Shown piece after piece: positions 36,262 through 50,600 of a DNA stretch of 64,000 bases. Positions within the stretch are counted from its first letter, which is position 1. Each line of letters opens with the position of its first letter. The translations under genes were made by a program, and so were the position numbers. The stretch comes from Halisarca cf. caerulea (Eukaryota; Porifera; Demospongiae; Chondrillida; Halisarcidae). The stretch lies in contig CAUJGJ010000434.1 of assembly GCA_963170055.1 (NCBI GenBank), positions 3,740,917-3,804,916 on the forward strand, given 5' to 3'. The notes under the pieces are model-generated. The model was not told the origin of the DNA. It was given only the letters and a program-made list of their open reading frames with translations, and made no database searches.

Positions 36262-39200
36262 CTGTGCAGTTCAGAAGGATAGAGTTAGTAAATGAACTGA
36301 CCACATTGAATGCTGATAAACTTGCACAGTCATGTGATTTTTTTTACGTTTGACTGCATACAAAAGACATAGTCTGCATACATGTTAATGCAATAATTAT
36401 GTATTAAAGAGGAATGATATAATAACTTACACAGAGATAGTTCAATGGAACGGCTGATTATACACAACAAGACCACCAAAGACATAATAATTATAGTTCC
36501 ATATAGTTCCACTTGGGCATCGCACTATAATAAATAAATGACCATAGCTTAGTTTGGTACCATCTGCCATGGTACCAAACTGTATTAAATTTCCTGAATC
36601 AAATGTGATTTGAGTTTACTGTGTATGCCAAAAGTACGTACACATGTAAGTTTGTTGTGCATTTAAATATGCTGGGATGAGTATATACAGAGCAGTATAT
36701 ACCAAATCCTCAACCAGAACCAATTCTGGATGCTTGCTGGTTACATGATTTGATACGAACATCAGGGGCGTAGCCAGGAAAAAAAGAAGGGAGTTTCTTT
36801 AAAACCCATGATCATGCATGGGCATGCAGTAATCTTTGGTTGTATCATATGCACACAGAACTGCATGTATGTAGCCAGTACTTGCCAGAATATGCTTACA
36901 GTGTACATGTTAATACTGTGGCCGCACACATGCACAACCTTGGGAGTACCACTGGTATGGAAGCGAACATCTGAATTTGTAATGGTTCTGTATAATTTGA
37001 AAACTAAGCCATTATAGCAGGGTTCTATCCAGTGCGTGGGGGGGAGCTTCCACTCCCAACTCCCTAGCTTCCACCCCAAAAACATTCCAACTGCAATACA
37101 AATTACTATGGAGTAGGGCCCCATTTGAGTGTTAAAGTTTACCTTGAATGGTCTAAAAATGGCCTCAAATGCAACATTATATAACCTATAAACCCAAATT
37201 TTCCCTAGGGAGGCATGCCTCCAGATCTCTCTAGTTAAGTATGTATACTCCTGCACTCCATAATATATATGGGCATGCACAAACACACACACACACACAC
37301 ACACACGCGCGTGCATGCATGCACACACACACATACACACATGTGTGTACATGTATACATACAGGCACTCATTGTATTAGAAGGCCTTACTTGAGTGTGA
37401 AAATTGGCCTTGAATGGTCTAAAATGGCCTCAAATGCAACATTATCTCACCTAAAACTCAAATTTTCCCTGGGGGGACATGCCCCCAGACCCCCTAGTTT
37501 CATATGTATAATATATATACCCCTGCACTCCATATACATATCTGCATACACCTATATTATCACTGCACTGCATGTGTTTTATAGATGTCTAGGATACCAC
37601 ATATACATACATGTACCTGCCCCCCTACTATACTTTGTAATTACCCCCCCCCCCCCCCCCCATCACCCTGCTATATACATACAATACATGCATCAAATTT
37701 ATGTGTATATCTTGCACGGCAGTCATTCACTGTAATACTCAATTTTAATCCTAGATAGAACCCTGTATAGTAATACACTCTTAATTGTGACAAGGAGCTA
37801 GATACAACTAAAAGAACCAAAAAGCTTACAGCATACTTAGCTAGGACCATGTGTTTCTGTGCTATAATACCTCTATCAAAGGTTATATACAATACATGTG
37901 CTCACCATCCTTGAGAGTCACTTGTGCCATAGACTTCAGACCAGGTTGGAAGGGCAGACCACCATCACCGGGTGGGATGATTTCCAATTGGAAGTTCTCC
38001 GGTCCTTCTTCCACTCCATCATCAATGACTGGTATCTCAACACATGACCTGTTCTTGCCCTTTTCAAAGAGTACGTCATAAGGCCCATTCTGGTAGTCGT
38101 CAGGTGAACCTAAACATGTGAAAGTGCATGATAGTGAAACTTGATATGCGGCATGAAACCTCTGAATTGTCTTATGAAGGAATTATTTTGGGATGTCAAG
38201 CAGTGTCCTTTGTAGAAAGGTTTGCCATATTGTATCCTTATTTGGGAGAGTCCACTATCGGAGATTCCACTAGCTGTAATGTGCTTGCAAAATATTATAA
38301 TAGCAATCCATGCAGGACGTACCGTGCAATTTCATGGTCAAACTTTCGTGGAATGAATCTTACGCAGTTTGCCAATCTTTACATGGTTTGTTTTTATGGG
38401 GAGAGCCCCTTTAATGCGACCTATATTTAGTCTTTTTTGATATAAACTTCAGCTGTTTGTGGATAGTAGAATGTGGATAATTTTGGTCATTGCACATGCA
38501 AGAACGTGACCTAAACTTTCATTGGCTTACACTTTTGTACATGGCTCCAATCCATGAAACCACGAAAGTTTCATCCCAGGCAATTGTTTATGCATATGGT
38601 ATTCTGTATAGTTCTACATGTTTAATATGTTTCATACTTGCACTCATGTTCGAATGTGGTTGGTTTCCAATCTGAACTGTAAACTCCTCCATGCAACTCC
38701 CGTCATGCTCCAGGCAGATAACGATCTTGGATTCACTTTCAAAGACTTCCATCTTTGTTGACACAAAGTTGACTTCAAAGGCTGCATGAAGGATAATAAT
38801 AACTGAACACATAGCAATTAATGGGCTGGTTAGAACTGCATTTGGATGATGTACAGCTAGGCTCCACTAGGACTGCTTTTTAGCAAGGGTAGGTACTTAA
38901 CCAGGCCAGACTACTTTTAATTTCTGACATGAGCTATATATATATATTTAATATCATTAGAAACAATGATTTAAATGTTGCCACTTGCCTGCTTTTTGAG
39001 TATGGGGAAACCATTGTACGTACTTATGTACACTTGAAAGTAGTGAAAAGAATTGTAGCATAATAATGTACAATGTCATTTAGTCTACCTAGATGCATGT
39101 TAATTAATATAATATTATAGAGTACAAATCTGATGTATAAGGCTAAAATGTGTAGTTTTAAAATAAGTATCATTTTTGTTTGCTCCAATGGACACAATGT

Positions 39201-42200
39201 CTACAAATTTTATGTAGCAATGAACAGACTTACTATCATTGTCGTCGATGGTCACAGTAGCTGTGGCTGCATCACCCAGTTTCACTCCCATATCCGCAGC
39301 CTCTTCGGGGATGCTAAGTTGTCCAAAAAATTCCTCATCACACTCCTTCACATCGTCATCCATCAGTGGAATCATAACCTGTACTTCAGTCTCATTAGGT
39401 GCAAACATAACTGGATATGGTCCAGCAGCATAGTCACCAGTTTCTGTGTGGTTGGGATGATAAAATCAGAAAGGGTACTTAGTATTCAGCGATTAAGTGC
39501 ATGTACTATGCAAGCTACACCAATACACACATTGAAGCAGCCATATTTGTGATGTTGGTACATCCACTCACCAGTTGCAGTGCCATCCTGAGTGTTAATC
39601 ATGACAGTGTACTTCTTTGAGCTGGGCCTACTGGCCTTTACAGTGATAACTGCAAATCCATCAGTTTCATTGACAGTGTAGTCCTCAGGATCCAGTGAGA
39701 CCACTATTTCCTCATCATCATTTCTAATAGTGACAGTGGCTTTACTGTCTTCTCCAGCCTCAACACATTCTGCTGGTTCAGGAATCATCAGCATAGCCAT
39801 AAAATTTTCATCTGGCTCTTCTATGTCATCATCAATTATGGGAATAAAGAGGTTTGCCTTAGAAGCTCCCGGGAAGAAGGTCACATTGTAGACTCCTCCA
39901 GTGTAGTCTGGTCCATCTGTAAAATACACAGAATATAACAACATATATCGGATAAGCTTAAAAATTACATGTCACCATTATGCATGTACCTTTGACTGTC
40001 AAATTATTCTGCACAGTCCACATACAATGCAGGAGGTAAATTATTTGATATGCCTACGATGTGGTTCGGGTCAATGCATTAGGCATATATATAGTATAAT
40101 TGGATAGCTAGTCAAAGAACTCTGTGTGGATTACTGGGAGGGCACAACTGCATAAGGAGAGGTGTCAGAACACTGCTACATGGGTAGGGGTAATGGAGGA
40201 AAGTTGGAATCGGCATATATAGCAGTGAAGCAACTGTTACAGTGATGAAAAGTGAGAGAACACTGATAGTAGGTACTAGCTGGGAAGGGATAGTGTGAGT
40301 ACACTGGGGCTGGAGAGGGGCAGGAGGGAAGGGGGAGGTATAAATAGTTTTGACCATTTAAAAGTAGCCAAGGGTGGTGATGAAACTCTGTGGAGACATG
40401 TGAGTTGCATGGGTAGTATTGGATCAGGGTATGTACATTGAATCCTATATAATATACTCTTACCTATTGCAGTGCCATCAATGGTCATGACTTTCACCGT
40501 ACAGTTCTCTTCAGCTGGAGCATTCAGCATCAACATCAGTATGACATAGGTACCATTCTCACTGACAGAGTACTCAGTTGGGTTGAAGTTGACTAATTTC
40601 TTGTCATCATCTGTGATGGTGACTGTCGCTATGTTATTCTCTCCAGCCTCAACACCTTCTGCTGAGTCAGGAATCATCAACATAACCGTAAAGGTCTCGC
40701 CAGGCTCTGGTAAGTCATCATCTAATATTGGAATACGTAGTTCTGCTTCAGAACTTCCTTTGGTGAAGGTCACATTGTAGACTCCTCCAATGTAGTCTGA
40801 ACCATCTGTAGCCACAGAGTTGTAAGTGATATAAAAGTAAAAAAATAAACATGTTCAAAATTGTTGCATTCCATTACAATATTATTATATATTATTCACA
40901 AGTATCATGGATACCCATGCAGCACATGCACATCCACTATTGTCACACACAACTACATGATGATAGTTGAAATTTGATTTTGAAAGAAATTAACAGACAA
41001 TTTATACTTATCACACGTGCAATATGGAGACCATTGGTAGATTATGTGTAGACAAGTCCTGAACCCTATATCCCGTAGAACTTGTGCTATTCATGAAGAG
41101 TGGCATTATGTAGATTTATATGCCATACACCCGAGTGCTTATGTCTTAACTACTACAGTAGACCCGTGATTATCCGGATCCCTTTGGTCACAACAAATTT
41201 CTAGGTGTGTAGATAAGTGAAATAGTCTGAATAACTGAAATTACAGTTTACCACTCTTTTGCACTTATAGCGCTAGCTGTAGCCATTTGTCCCTGGCTCT
41301 TAATAAACCGTTATCTGACAAAAAATGAAACACAAACAGTCTCGTGTACGTGCGTAACGACTACTGCACATACACAACTGCACGTGGCTGCTAATTTATC
41401 TATTTTTAGCACTAGGCTGATTATTGAAACCGGATAATCGAGGGTCCGGATAATCGAGGGTCCAGATAACCGAGGCTGGGATAATTGAGGGTCTACTGTA
41501 TATCGTCCATTTGTGGACTTTGGGTAAGCTAGTGTTCTTGCCTTCCAGGAATTCGACGAAGCAACTTTAAAACTAAAATTAATAATATTATCGAGTTTCA
41601 AAAGGGAAGTGACCATAAGAATACCCAAAAAAGACTGTCTTGACTACTGAGTTTGCTTATCGCAGTGGCTAAAATTGGCTTCTTTTAATTTGGATGCGAT
41701 TTATAGCATATTTTCTTCGGAAAGCCATTAATTCAAGGAACATTATGGAGAGGTATTTATCTGAAATCATTGGTTTCCAAGCATAAACTCATGGCGAGTT
41801 AGATGCCCATGTGTTATACATTATAAGATAGCTGATAATCATACCATTTACCATATGCATGATAATAGATGCTATGCCTGTTTTACATCTGTACATGCTT
41901 GCACTTAGTCTATGCTTTTATAGTCAGTCTGATAGAAATATTGTAGACATATTGCAAAAACCAACACCTGGCCTGGTCCACTGAATTTTGCTAATTACTG
42001 CCTCATTTTAGAGGTAATATGGTATATGCAGGTGCTATGGACTAAAGATTTGCATACTGAAATGTGCAAAATAACCCCTGGGCCACTTTTGAATTTACAT
42101 CAATCATAAAAATTAGTTCAACTTTTCACCACATAGGAAACACAAGTACAGAAACCTCTTCAATGGGGCTGCCCCTTAATTTGCTTAAACCATTGTATTA

Positions 42201-42392
42201 TGTGTTTGTGTTGTAATAAATTAATATTGTTCCTCAAAGGGCATATTTCAAGGTGTAGATATATCCAATGGGTTGTTACAAGTAGATATTATCACCAATA
42301 TATCAGGACTGGTTTTATATAGGTATATCAAACATTGAACTATACATGCCATTGGATGAGTAGACTAACAGTATAAACTTGAAGACTATTTG

Positions 42393-42470
<78 letters not shown>

Positions 42471-44984
42471 CATACATACATACATATATATATATAGATA
42501 TTATATGTATCATAGTGGAAGTGCACTGCATGGGATGAGGTAACGGGTGATTGTCGTGAAGGAGTATATAGTGCGAAGCAGGGCTGAGATTTAGTGCAGA
42601 GCATTCTTCACAATGGCATGATATGATAGCAGAGCTCTATGGTGGATGCATGCTACCTCTATGCATACAATAATTTTAATTGAATAGTGCCTAATATTGG
42701 ATAGGAATAATAATGTAACAGAGAATTATTAGATAGGGTTGTGGTGTACTGCATGGGGTATGAAGTGTGAGCTATGCTATATAGGCTGTGATCATTCTAA
42801 CAGAATCACTTGTCACTGACTACAGATCCACAGGAATTTTCAGTTGATATACTCTTATACAGGATAATTATACATATAGACATTACCTTCTGCAGTGCCG
42901 TCGATTGTCGTCACGTTTACTGTACAGTTCTCTCCAGCTGGAGCATTCAGCATCAACATCAGTACAGCTGAGGTACCATCCTCACTGACAGAGTACTCAG
43001 TTGGGTTGAAGTTAACTATTTTGCTGTCATCATCTGTAATGTTGACTGTTGTTACGTTGTCTTCTCCAGGCATAACTCCCAGTATTGCTGCTTCCTGAGG
43101 TACACTCAATGTTGCTGTGAAAAATTCCTCAGGCTCTGGTAAACTATCATTGACTATTTGAATGTACAACTCTGCTTCAGTACTTTCTTGAACAAAGGTG
43201 ACACTGAAATTACCTCCAATGTAATCAGGGCCATCTACATTAAAACAAGTTGTGAATCATTAGTGCTATTATCTGTCGGATTAAAATTATGATTAAACTG
43301 ACTCTATCTAAACCTCCTACCTGTATGAATGTGCATGCATATTATCATTTAATTTATTGCTTTGTCCATCCTTGGTACGCATGTGCCAGGTGGTATACAA
43401 CATCAAGCTAACTACATAGTATGTATGTATGTATACACTGCACATGCATGTATGTGTACTTTTGCATGACATTGTAGTTGCATGCGTGCCTTGTATTATA
43501 TGGGTAGTTTAGTTATGGTGCTGTTCATTATGCGATTGTGAAATTGCAAATTTTGTTATTAATTAGTTGCAATTGTTATTTCCTTTTTTACTCATTATAG
43601 ATCCAAAACTAATATAAAACATATTATTATTATTATTATTATGGCATATTCATACTCACCTTTTGCACTGCCTTCATGAGTCTGAATGTGCACTGGATAT
43701 GCATGACTCACTGGAGCACTTGCACAGAGCTTCAATACAACAAAACTGCCATTCTCACTCACGTTATACTGTGTTTGGCAGAAGTTCACAAACGTCTCCT
43801 GCTCATTGTCTCCAATGTTGATAGTAGCCACATCATCACTTCCTGCAATCACATTTTCACATTTCACATTTTCTGACGGAATTCTCAACTGTGCAGTGAA
43901 GTGTTCATCTCGGCCATCAAAATTTCTGTCATCAATAATGGGTATTTGTACTTGAGAAGATTTACTACCATTGATAAAGAATGCCTCGTACTGACCTCCA
44001 TGGTAATCCTCTCCATCTGTTTGGAAAATTTAATCAAAGAGGTATGCATGGGAAAAAATGGGAAAAGGTGGACATGGGGGGGGGGGTGCCAGTGGCTCAG
44101 TAGGTGAGCTCGCATGAAGTTAAGCTGTAGAGATGGGGTATGAACCCTGGATGGTGTACTGTGCGATTTGTGGATTTTTCTCTGCACCCCCCAGCCACCA
44201 ACTGACAGACTAGAGGAAACGATCACCTACCGCAGCCACCAGAACTGATTTCAATTTGATTCAATTTGATTGTGTGTTGATGTAGCTAGTGTGTACTGAT
44301 ATATGTGTGTGATACTGGGGGCCTTAACAATAGCCTATGGCTAGTGGCTAACCCAGTAAAAATAAGAAATTATTACTATTACTATTATTACTATTATTAC
44401 ATGTGAAATTTTCATGTTACATACGTACCGATTGCTGATCCATCTGAGGTATTAACAAGGACTGTGCAATTTTCATCAATGGGTGCACTTGCCATGAGGA
44501 TGAGTGTAGCAAACCCATCTGCCTCCATTACATTGTATGATGTAGGATCAAAGTTGACTTCAATGTCTTCTTGTCGTCCCACATCATCATCTTCGATGTT
44601 TACTTTAGCCGTGATGTTTGTACCTTCTTTAACGCCACTTATCTGTGCTGCTTCAGGGATTGAAAGTTCAGCGAAGAACATCTCAATGCCTTCTCCAAAC
44701 TCTTCATCATCCACCAATGGAATGGACACAGTTGCTGTAGTCTCTCCTGCGAGAAACATTGCTTCGTATTGACCTCCTGTGTAGTCACTGCCATCTAGTA
44801 TAAGAAACATCACATAATGAATTATGAATGCTAGTATACAATAGTTACACAACAGTTACTATTGCAGCAATAAAGCTGAACATGGAATATACTCGCATGT
44901 GTCAATGCAGGTCATATAATATTATGTTATTGTTTAATTTTTGACTTGGGTACGTATCACTTGTCTGATATATACATACATACA

Positions 44985-45053
<69 letters not shown>

Positions 45054-47510
45054 AATATAATATATTAATACAAGTCATGGTCAAGTATGGATTCGAGTGA
45101 AATCTTATGAATCAGAAGATAAAGAGAACATAATAATATACGGGAATGTGTTTAGCAATTGTTCATAAAACATTCTTCAATAATTTGCAAGTGATTCAAG
45201 TGTGTGAGGCCGCAGCCCTCAATAGTTTTTAACTCAAGTTACTTGTTCTTCCAGTATTATTCAAGCAGTAAAAGTATGTCAACTTTTTAATATTAGACTA
45301 AGTATATTTTATATATACAGTAGAACCTCTCATTACAAACTCCCCCCATAGCAAAAACCTAGCTCTCTATACAGAACAGACTGCTTTTGTGGATCCGGGT
45401 AGATTGCTATGCCATATAAGGCAACCTCTGAATAGTGAAAACACTGTACAACAACCTGTTTTTTAGTTCCCAAAGTGTCCATTATAGAGAAATTCCACTG
45501 TTTACACTCAGTGAGCAAAACTATAAAAAATCACAATCACATAGAGATATTCTATATACAGTGGAACCTGTCTATTGCGGTCACCATTGGGGCAAAAATT
45601 TTTGGCTATTATAGACAGGTGGCTGCTTTAATGAGATAGTATACCATGCATTACTGCTGATTCTTAGAAGAATTAGTGGCTGGTATAGACAGGTGACTGC
45701 ATTACACAGTGACCACAATAGACAGGTTCCACTGTAATACCAATCTATGCCCAAAGAGTTGTCAAGTAGGACATGACCAAGACCCTATACTTAGAGGATT
45801 ATAATGAGAACAGAGTTATTAACATACTGATGGAATGTTTATATACCCTCTAACACCAAATGTTTCAGTGTAGCAAATGATTTACTGAAGCACGTCATAT
45901 ATATACTCTTACCAATAGCTGATCCATCACTTGTGGTTACACTCACAACATAATCTTTTGATATAGCACTGGTTGCTTCAAGTGTGAGCATAGCAACACC
46001 ATCCCCTTCGCTGTAGGTGTATTCAACTGGGGAAAAGTCGATGAATACCATGTCATCATCTAAAATTGTTACTGATGCCAAGCTGTTCTCTCCAGCTGAA
46101 ACTCCAGAGACAGGTATGATAACTGCTGTGAATGTTTCATCTTCCTCCAGTTGTGTGTCATTGATGATGGGAATACGTAGTTCTGCCTTAGAGCTTCCTG
46201 GCGGAAAGGTCACGCTATATCTTCCACTGATAAAGTCTGATCCATCTATGAAATAAAATTATAGAGCTGTATATTTTCACAAGCAGTTGATTCATTGGAA
46301 TGTGACGGGTATAATATTCATAGCATGGCTGTTATTATATTAATGGTCTGATTCAGAGTATTCAATTGGTTCGGTTTTCATATGATGATATTAAAATTTC
46401 TGCACATACAGACACGTGCATATAACCAAAATTCATTCTGCATCCTTTCCCATATATCATCCCTTTTGCTAGTGCCTATACTAGATCTATTAAAAGCTTG
46501 ACTGTCACTGCTATATATGGCATCACTGTATTGTGTGCAGCTTGTATTATACTGTCAGAGAATGCATGTTTTTTATATAGGCGAATCATCATTCTATATT
46601 TAATGTTATGTCTAGTATACAGCAATGGCCACTGCTGTGCTCCAACATGTATATGAGAGCTAGTGGACTTCTTAGTATATACGTGTTCAATCATGTTAAA
46701 TTATTATATTGAATGAAACATTGCAGACACCTATTATGGTAGTATGATATGTGCATTAACAAGTAACAAATTGTTGAGCATGGTTACTGTACTTTTTGGG
46801 CATGTCATTGATCTGATCTAAATTTTATTCGCTGAAGGATTTCTTTGCATATTAGGATTGCAACATGCAGTCACAAACATCTCATGACACCGTTGCAACA
46901 TACCTTTACTACTAAATTGATAAGGCACCTTCCTTGTTCATTATACACATAAATGACAACACTCTACTACAACAACCCTTTGAAGAAAATACATCCATCC
47001 ACATTGCCATTTCTAAATCTGATTCATTGTTTATAAATACACTCACCAAGTGCACTGTCTTCACTGGTCTCCACTATTACTGTACAGTTCTCTTCAGCTG
47101 GAGCATTCAGCATCAACATCAGTATGGCATAGGTACCATTCTCACTTACAAAGTACTCAGTTGGGTTAAAGTTGACTATTTTCTCCAGTACATCATCGTC
47201 TTCAATGTTCACTGTAGCATTGACTTCTTCTCCTTGTCTAATACCACAGCTCTGTGCCTCTTCAGGAACCATGATATATGCAAAGAAGTTCTCAAGACCT
47301 TCTACTACATCATCGTTCATAATTGGAATACACACATTGGCTGTTCTCTCTCCAGCACGAAACAGTACTGGGTATTCTCCTCCTTCATAGTCACTGGTAT
47401 CTGTATACATAATAGTTTCCAATACACAATCACAAGGTGTAATGAACAGGACGCATAGCATTTTCATATTCATACACACACACATGCACGCATGCACACA
47501 CGCACGCACG

Positions 47511-47584
<74 letters not shown>

Positions 47585-47586
47585 CA

Positions 47587-47619
<33 letters not shown>

Positions 47620-50600
47620 CACACACACATACATTGTATATATATATATATATAGTAACACTATTGTACAACTATAGCAAGTTAACTATGGCTAGAGCAG
47701 GTGGTCAATGCTATATCATACCAACAAGTTAACATATAATATTTTACTGCATTATTTTGATAGTTTGAAGTACAAATTGTCTAGCATGGGAAGTCAGTCG
47801 GAAGCAGGCAGAACATATAGTCCTGAGGGTGCCTATATTTACCTTGGCACTGCCTCGGTAAATATGTCAAGCCCCCTTAATTGGGTCGTTAGCTTCTGAT
47901 ACCGACCTCCTATCCATGATATATCTTACCATATCATTATATAGGACTGGAAAATGTTACATTTTTAGTTAATATGCTACTATGCTATTTTAAAGAAAAT
48001 CCCAAAATTAGAATCGCACTATATGTGATAGCTAACACCACATATATAATGCTGCGTATAAAGAACATCACAAATTTAAAAATTGTAAATTGTCTGTATT
48101 GGTCAATATAGCATACTTTTTGCTTCACATAACTTTCCAATCCTATAGTATTATAAAATATAAAATTAATATTGTACGTGTTCTCACTTAAAGCTGATCC
48201 ATCACTTGTGGTTACTGTGACGTTGTAGTCTTTGATCACATTCGCTGATGCTACAACAGTAAGGCAACATATGCCATCTTCTTCCCTGCAGGTGTAATTT
48301 GTTGGGGAAAAATCAACAAATACTTCTTCTTCATCATCCTCAATGGTGACACTTGTCTCCCTTCTTTGTCCAGCCACCACAGATACACCAGTAGTATTGT
48401 CAGGGACAGACAAAGATGCTCGGAAGACTTCATCACCTTCAAAAAAGCTATCATTCACAATAGGTACGCATACAGAGGTTCTGCTTTCCCCCTCTTCAAA
48501 TGTGGCTGTTAAACTTTCTGAATTGTAATCCTCAGGATCTGCAATACACAAAAATCATTAAACTTTTATGCACTTTGTGACACAAGACAGTGTACAGTAC
48601 ACACACCTGTGGCGCTATCATCGCTGAAGGACACCTCTACATCGAATTCAGTTGGTACTGCAATGCTGGATACTATGGTTATATTGGCACACCCATCAGC
48701 ATCATCCTCAGCAACAGAATATCGTGGTCTTTCAAACTGCACTTCTGCAACTGATATGCAAAGAAAGCAAACGCTAAATTTAAAATACACTAGTGGTCCA
48801 GGAGTTGTTGAATATATTATTCATATTATATACATACATATTATATACACTATATATATATACATAATATGATTTAATTAGTATGTATATATGGTTTACA
48901 TGGCGAATATGCTAAGTGCTAGGTGTAGCTGCATGAGGGAACGACCTAGGCATACAAGTTTTGATATTTATACACATACTTACAAAAACTTTCCATCATA
49001 TCCATGTAAGCAAGTATGCTACTGTATAATAAGCACACTGTGTCAGCTTACAACACATACCTAGGCTTTCACTGATTATTGCTTTTATCGAGGTATTGCA
49101 CACACACTGTCCTTCCTTGGCAACTAGAGATATGGTGAATTCTTCGTCTCCTTCACTCTCACTGTCCTCGTTTACTTTGATTTCACATTCTGCCTCCTTT
49201 TCACCAGCTTCAAAGCAACATTCACTGTTCTCCACCACAAAGTCAACTCCACCTGGATTATGTATATACAAAATAGGTAAAACCAATGTACATAATATTC
49301 ATATAGATCAAAGCCAGTTAGTACATTATAATGCTAACCGCTAGATAATACATGTACCTGTAGCTGTTCCATCTGTTGTTGAGAAAGTAACACAAGCTTC
49401 CTCAGCTACACCAGTATTCTGCAAAGTGAACTTTAAAACACCAGAGGGTTCGGAGCCTTTGGCCTCTTCATCCTTGAAACAGTAGTTGGGAACTGGAAAG
49501 GAGCATAACAGTAAATTTCAAAACATGTGTCATAGCAGAATTCTAGCCAGAATTTCACTATAGCAGGGGGGGGGGGGGGTATATCATCAGTCAATGATTG
49601 TAGTACAGTGAATTCTTGTCACAATCCACCATAATTTTTATATCCAAGTCAATGTAAAGCAAAATTAAATTAATCCATGTACAAAAGTGGTGGATTTCTA
49701 CCCTTGTACTCATAATCCCCCATGATTTCAAGCAAGTGACTATTTTGCAGTTAAATGGGCAGTTGATTCTTTACAGGGTGGGGAGAATGAAAGCAGAGTG
49801 CGGAGAATGAAAGCAGGGTGGGGACGAATGAAAGCAGGGTAGGGAAGAATGAAAGCAGAGTAGGGAAAATGAAACCAGGGTGGTACCACCCTGCTACCCT
49901 AATTTAGCTAAAACTCTGCATTGTCACACAATGCCAGTCTGATATTATTGGTACAAGTGTAAACTTAAGCACTAAATCTATTAAGATTTGCAAAATGTAT
50001 AACAATTGTACGAACCTGCAATTGAGTCAAGGTTCATTCCACCAGGGTAGCCATAAGTGTTTTCTCTCTCGTATCCGTAGACAAGCACTCCAACAGTGCA
50101 GCTTGGATCACTGTGCTTCAGTGTGTGCGCTCCACGGGACTGAGCAGTTGGTACTTGGTACTGAGCTGCATATGCACAAACCTCTCCATCCTCGCACTGC
50201 ACAGCAACAAACTCAGCACTGTCTGGAAAGGCTTGTCCGTCAAAGAGTATCTGATCACGGTTGAAGCAGCTGCTTGGCACACTTACACTAAGCTGAGGCT
50301 CGAAAATCACAGGATCACCCATTGTGTCTACAGAGAAGCTCTCAACAAATAGTAAAGTGTAGTCATTTCTGTACTGCCCAAGAGGGGGTACCATGGTCAT
50401 GAAGGGATCTGAAGCTGTTACTTCATCAAAGGAATGTCCGAGAGCGATTTGCACAACCAAAAGAGGTAAATTAGACTCAAGAGTGCAGTAGCGGTCAGAG
50501 TGGATGAATAGCTGCCTAAACTGTCCGTCGTTGAGGCTGAATGATCCCTTTTGTACATTGTCACCATCTTTGTTCACACAGTTAAGGTTGACCATGGTAC

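Noticed and set aside
43400..43500. Possible CRISPR-like or ncRNA repeats among GCATGCATGTATG motifs
   Set aside because: Simple CATG-rich sequence typical of this genome; no regular spacing.
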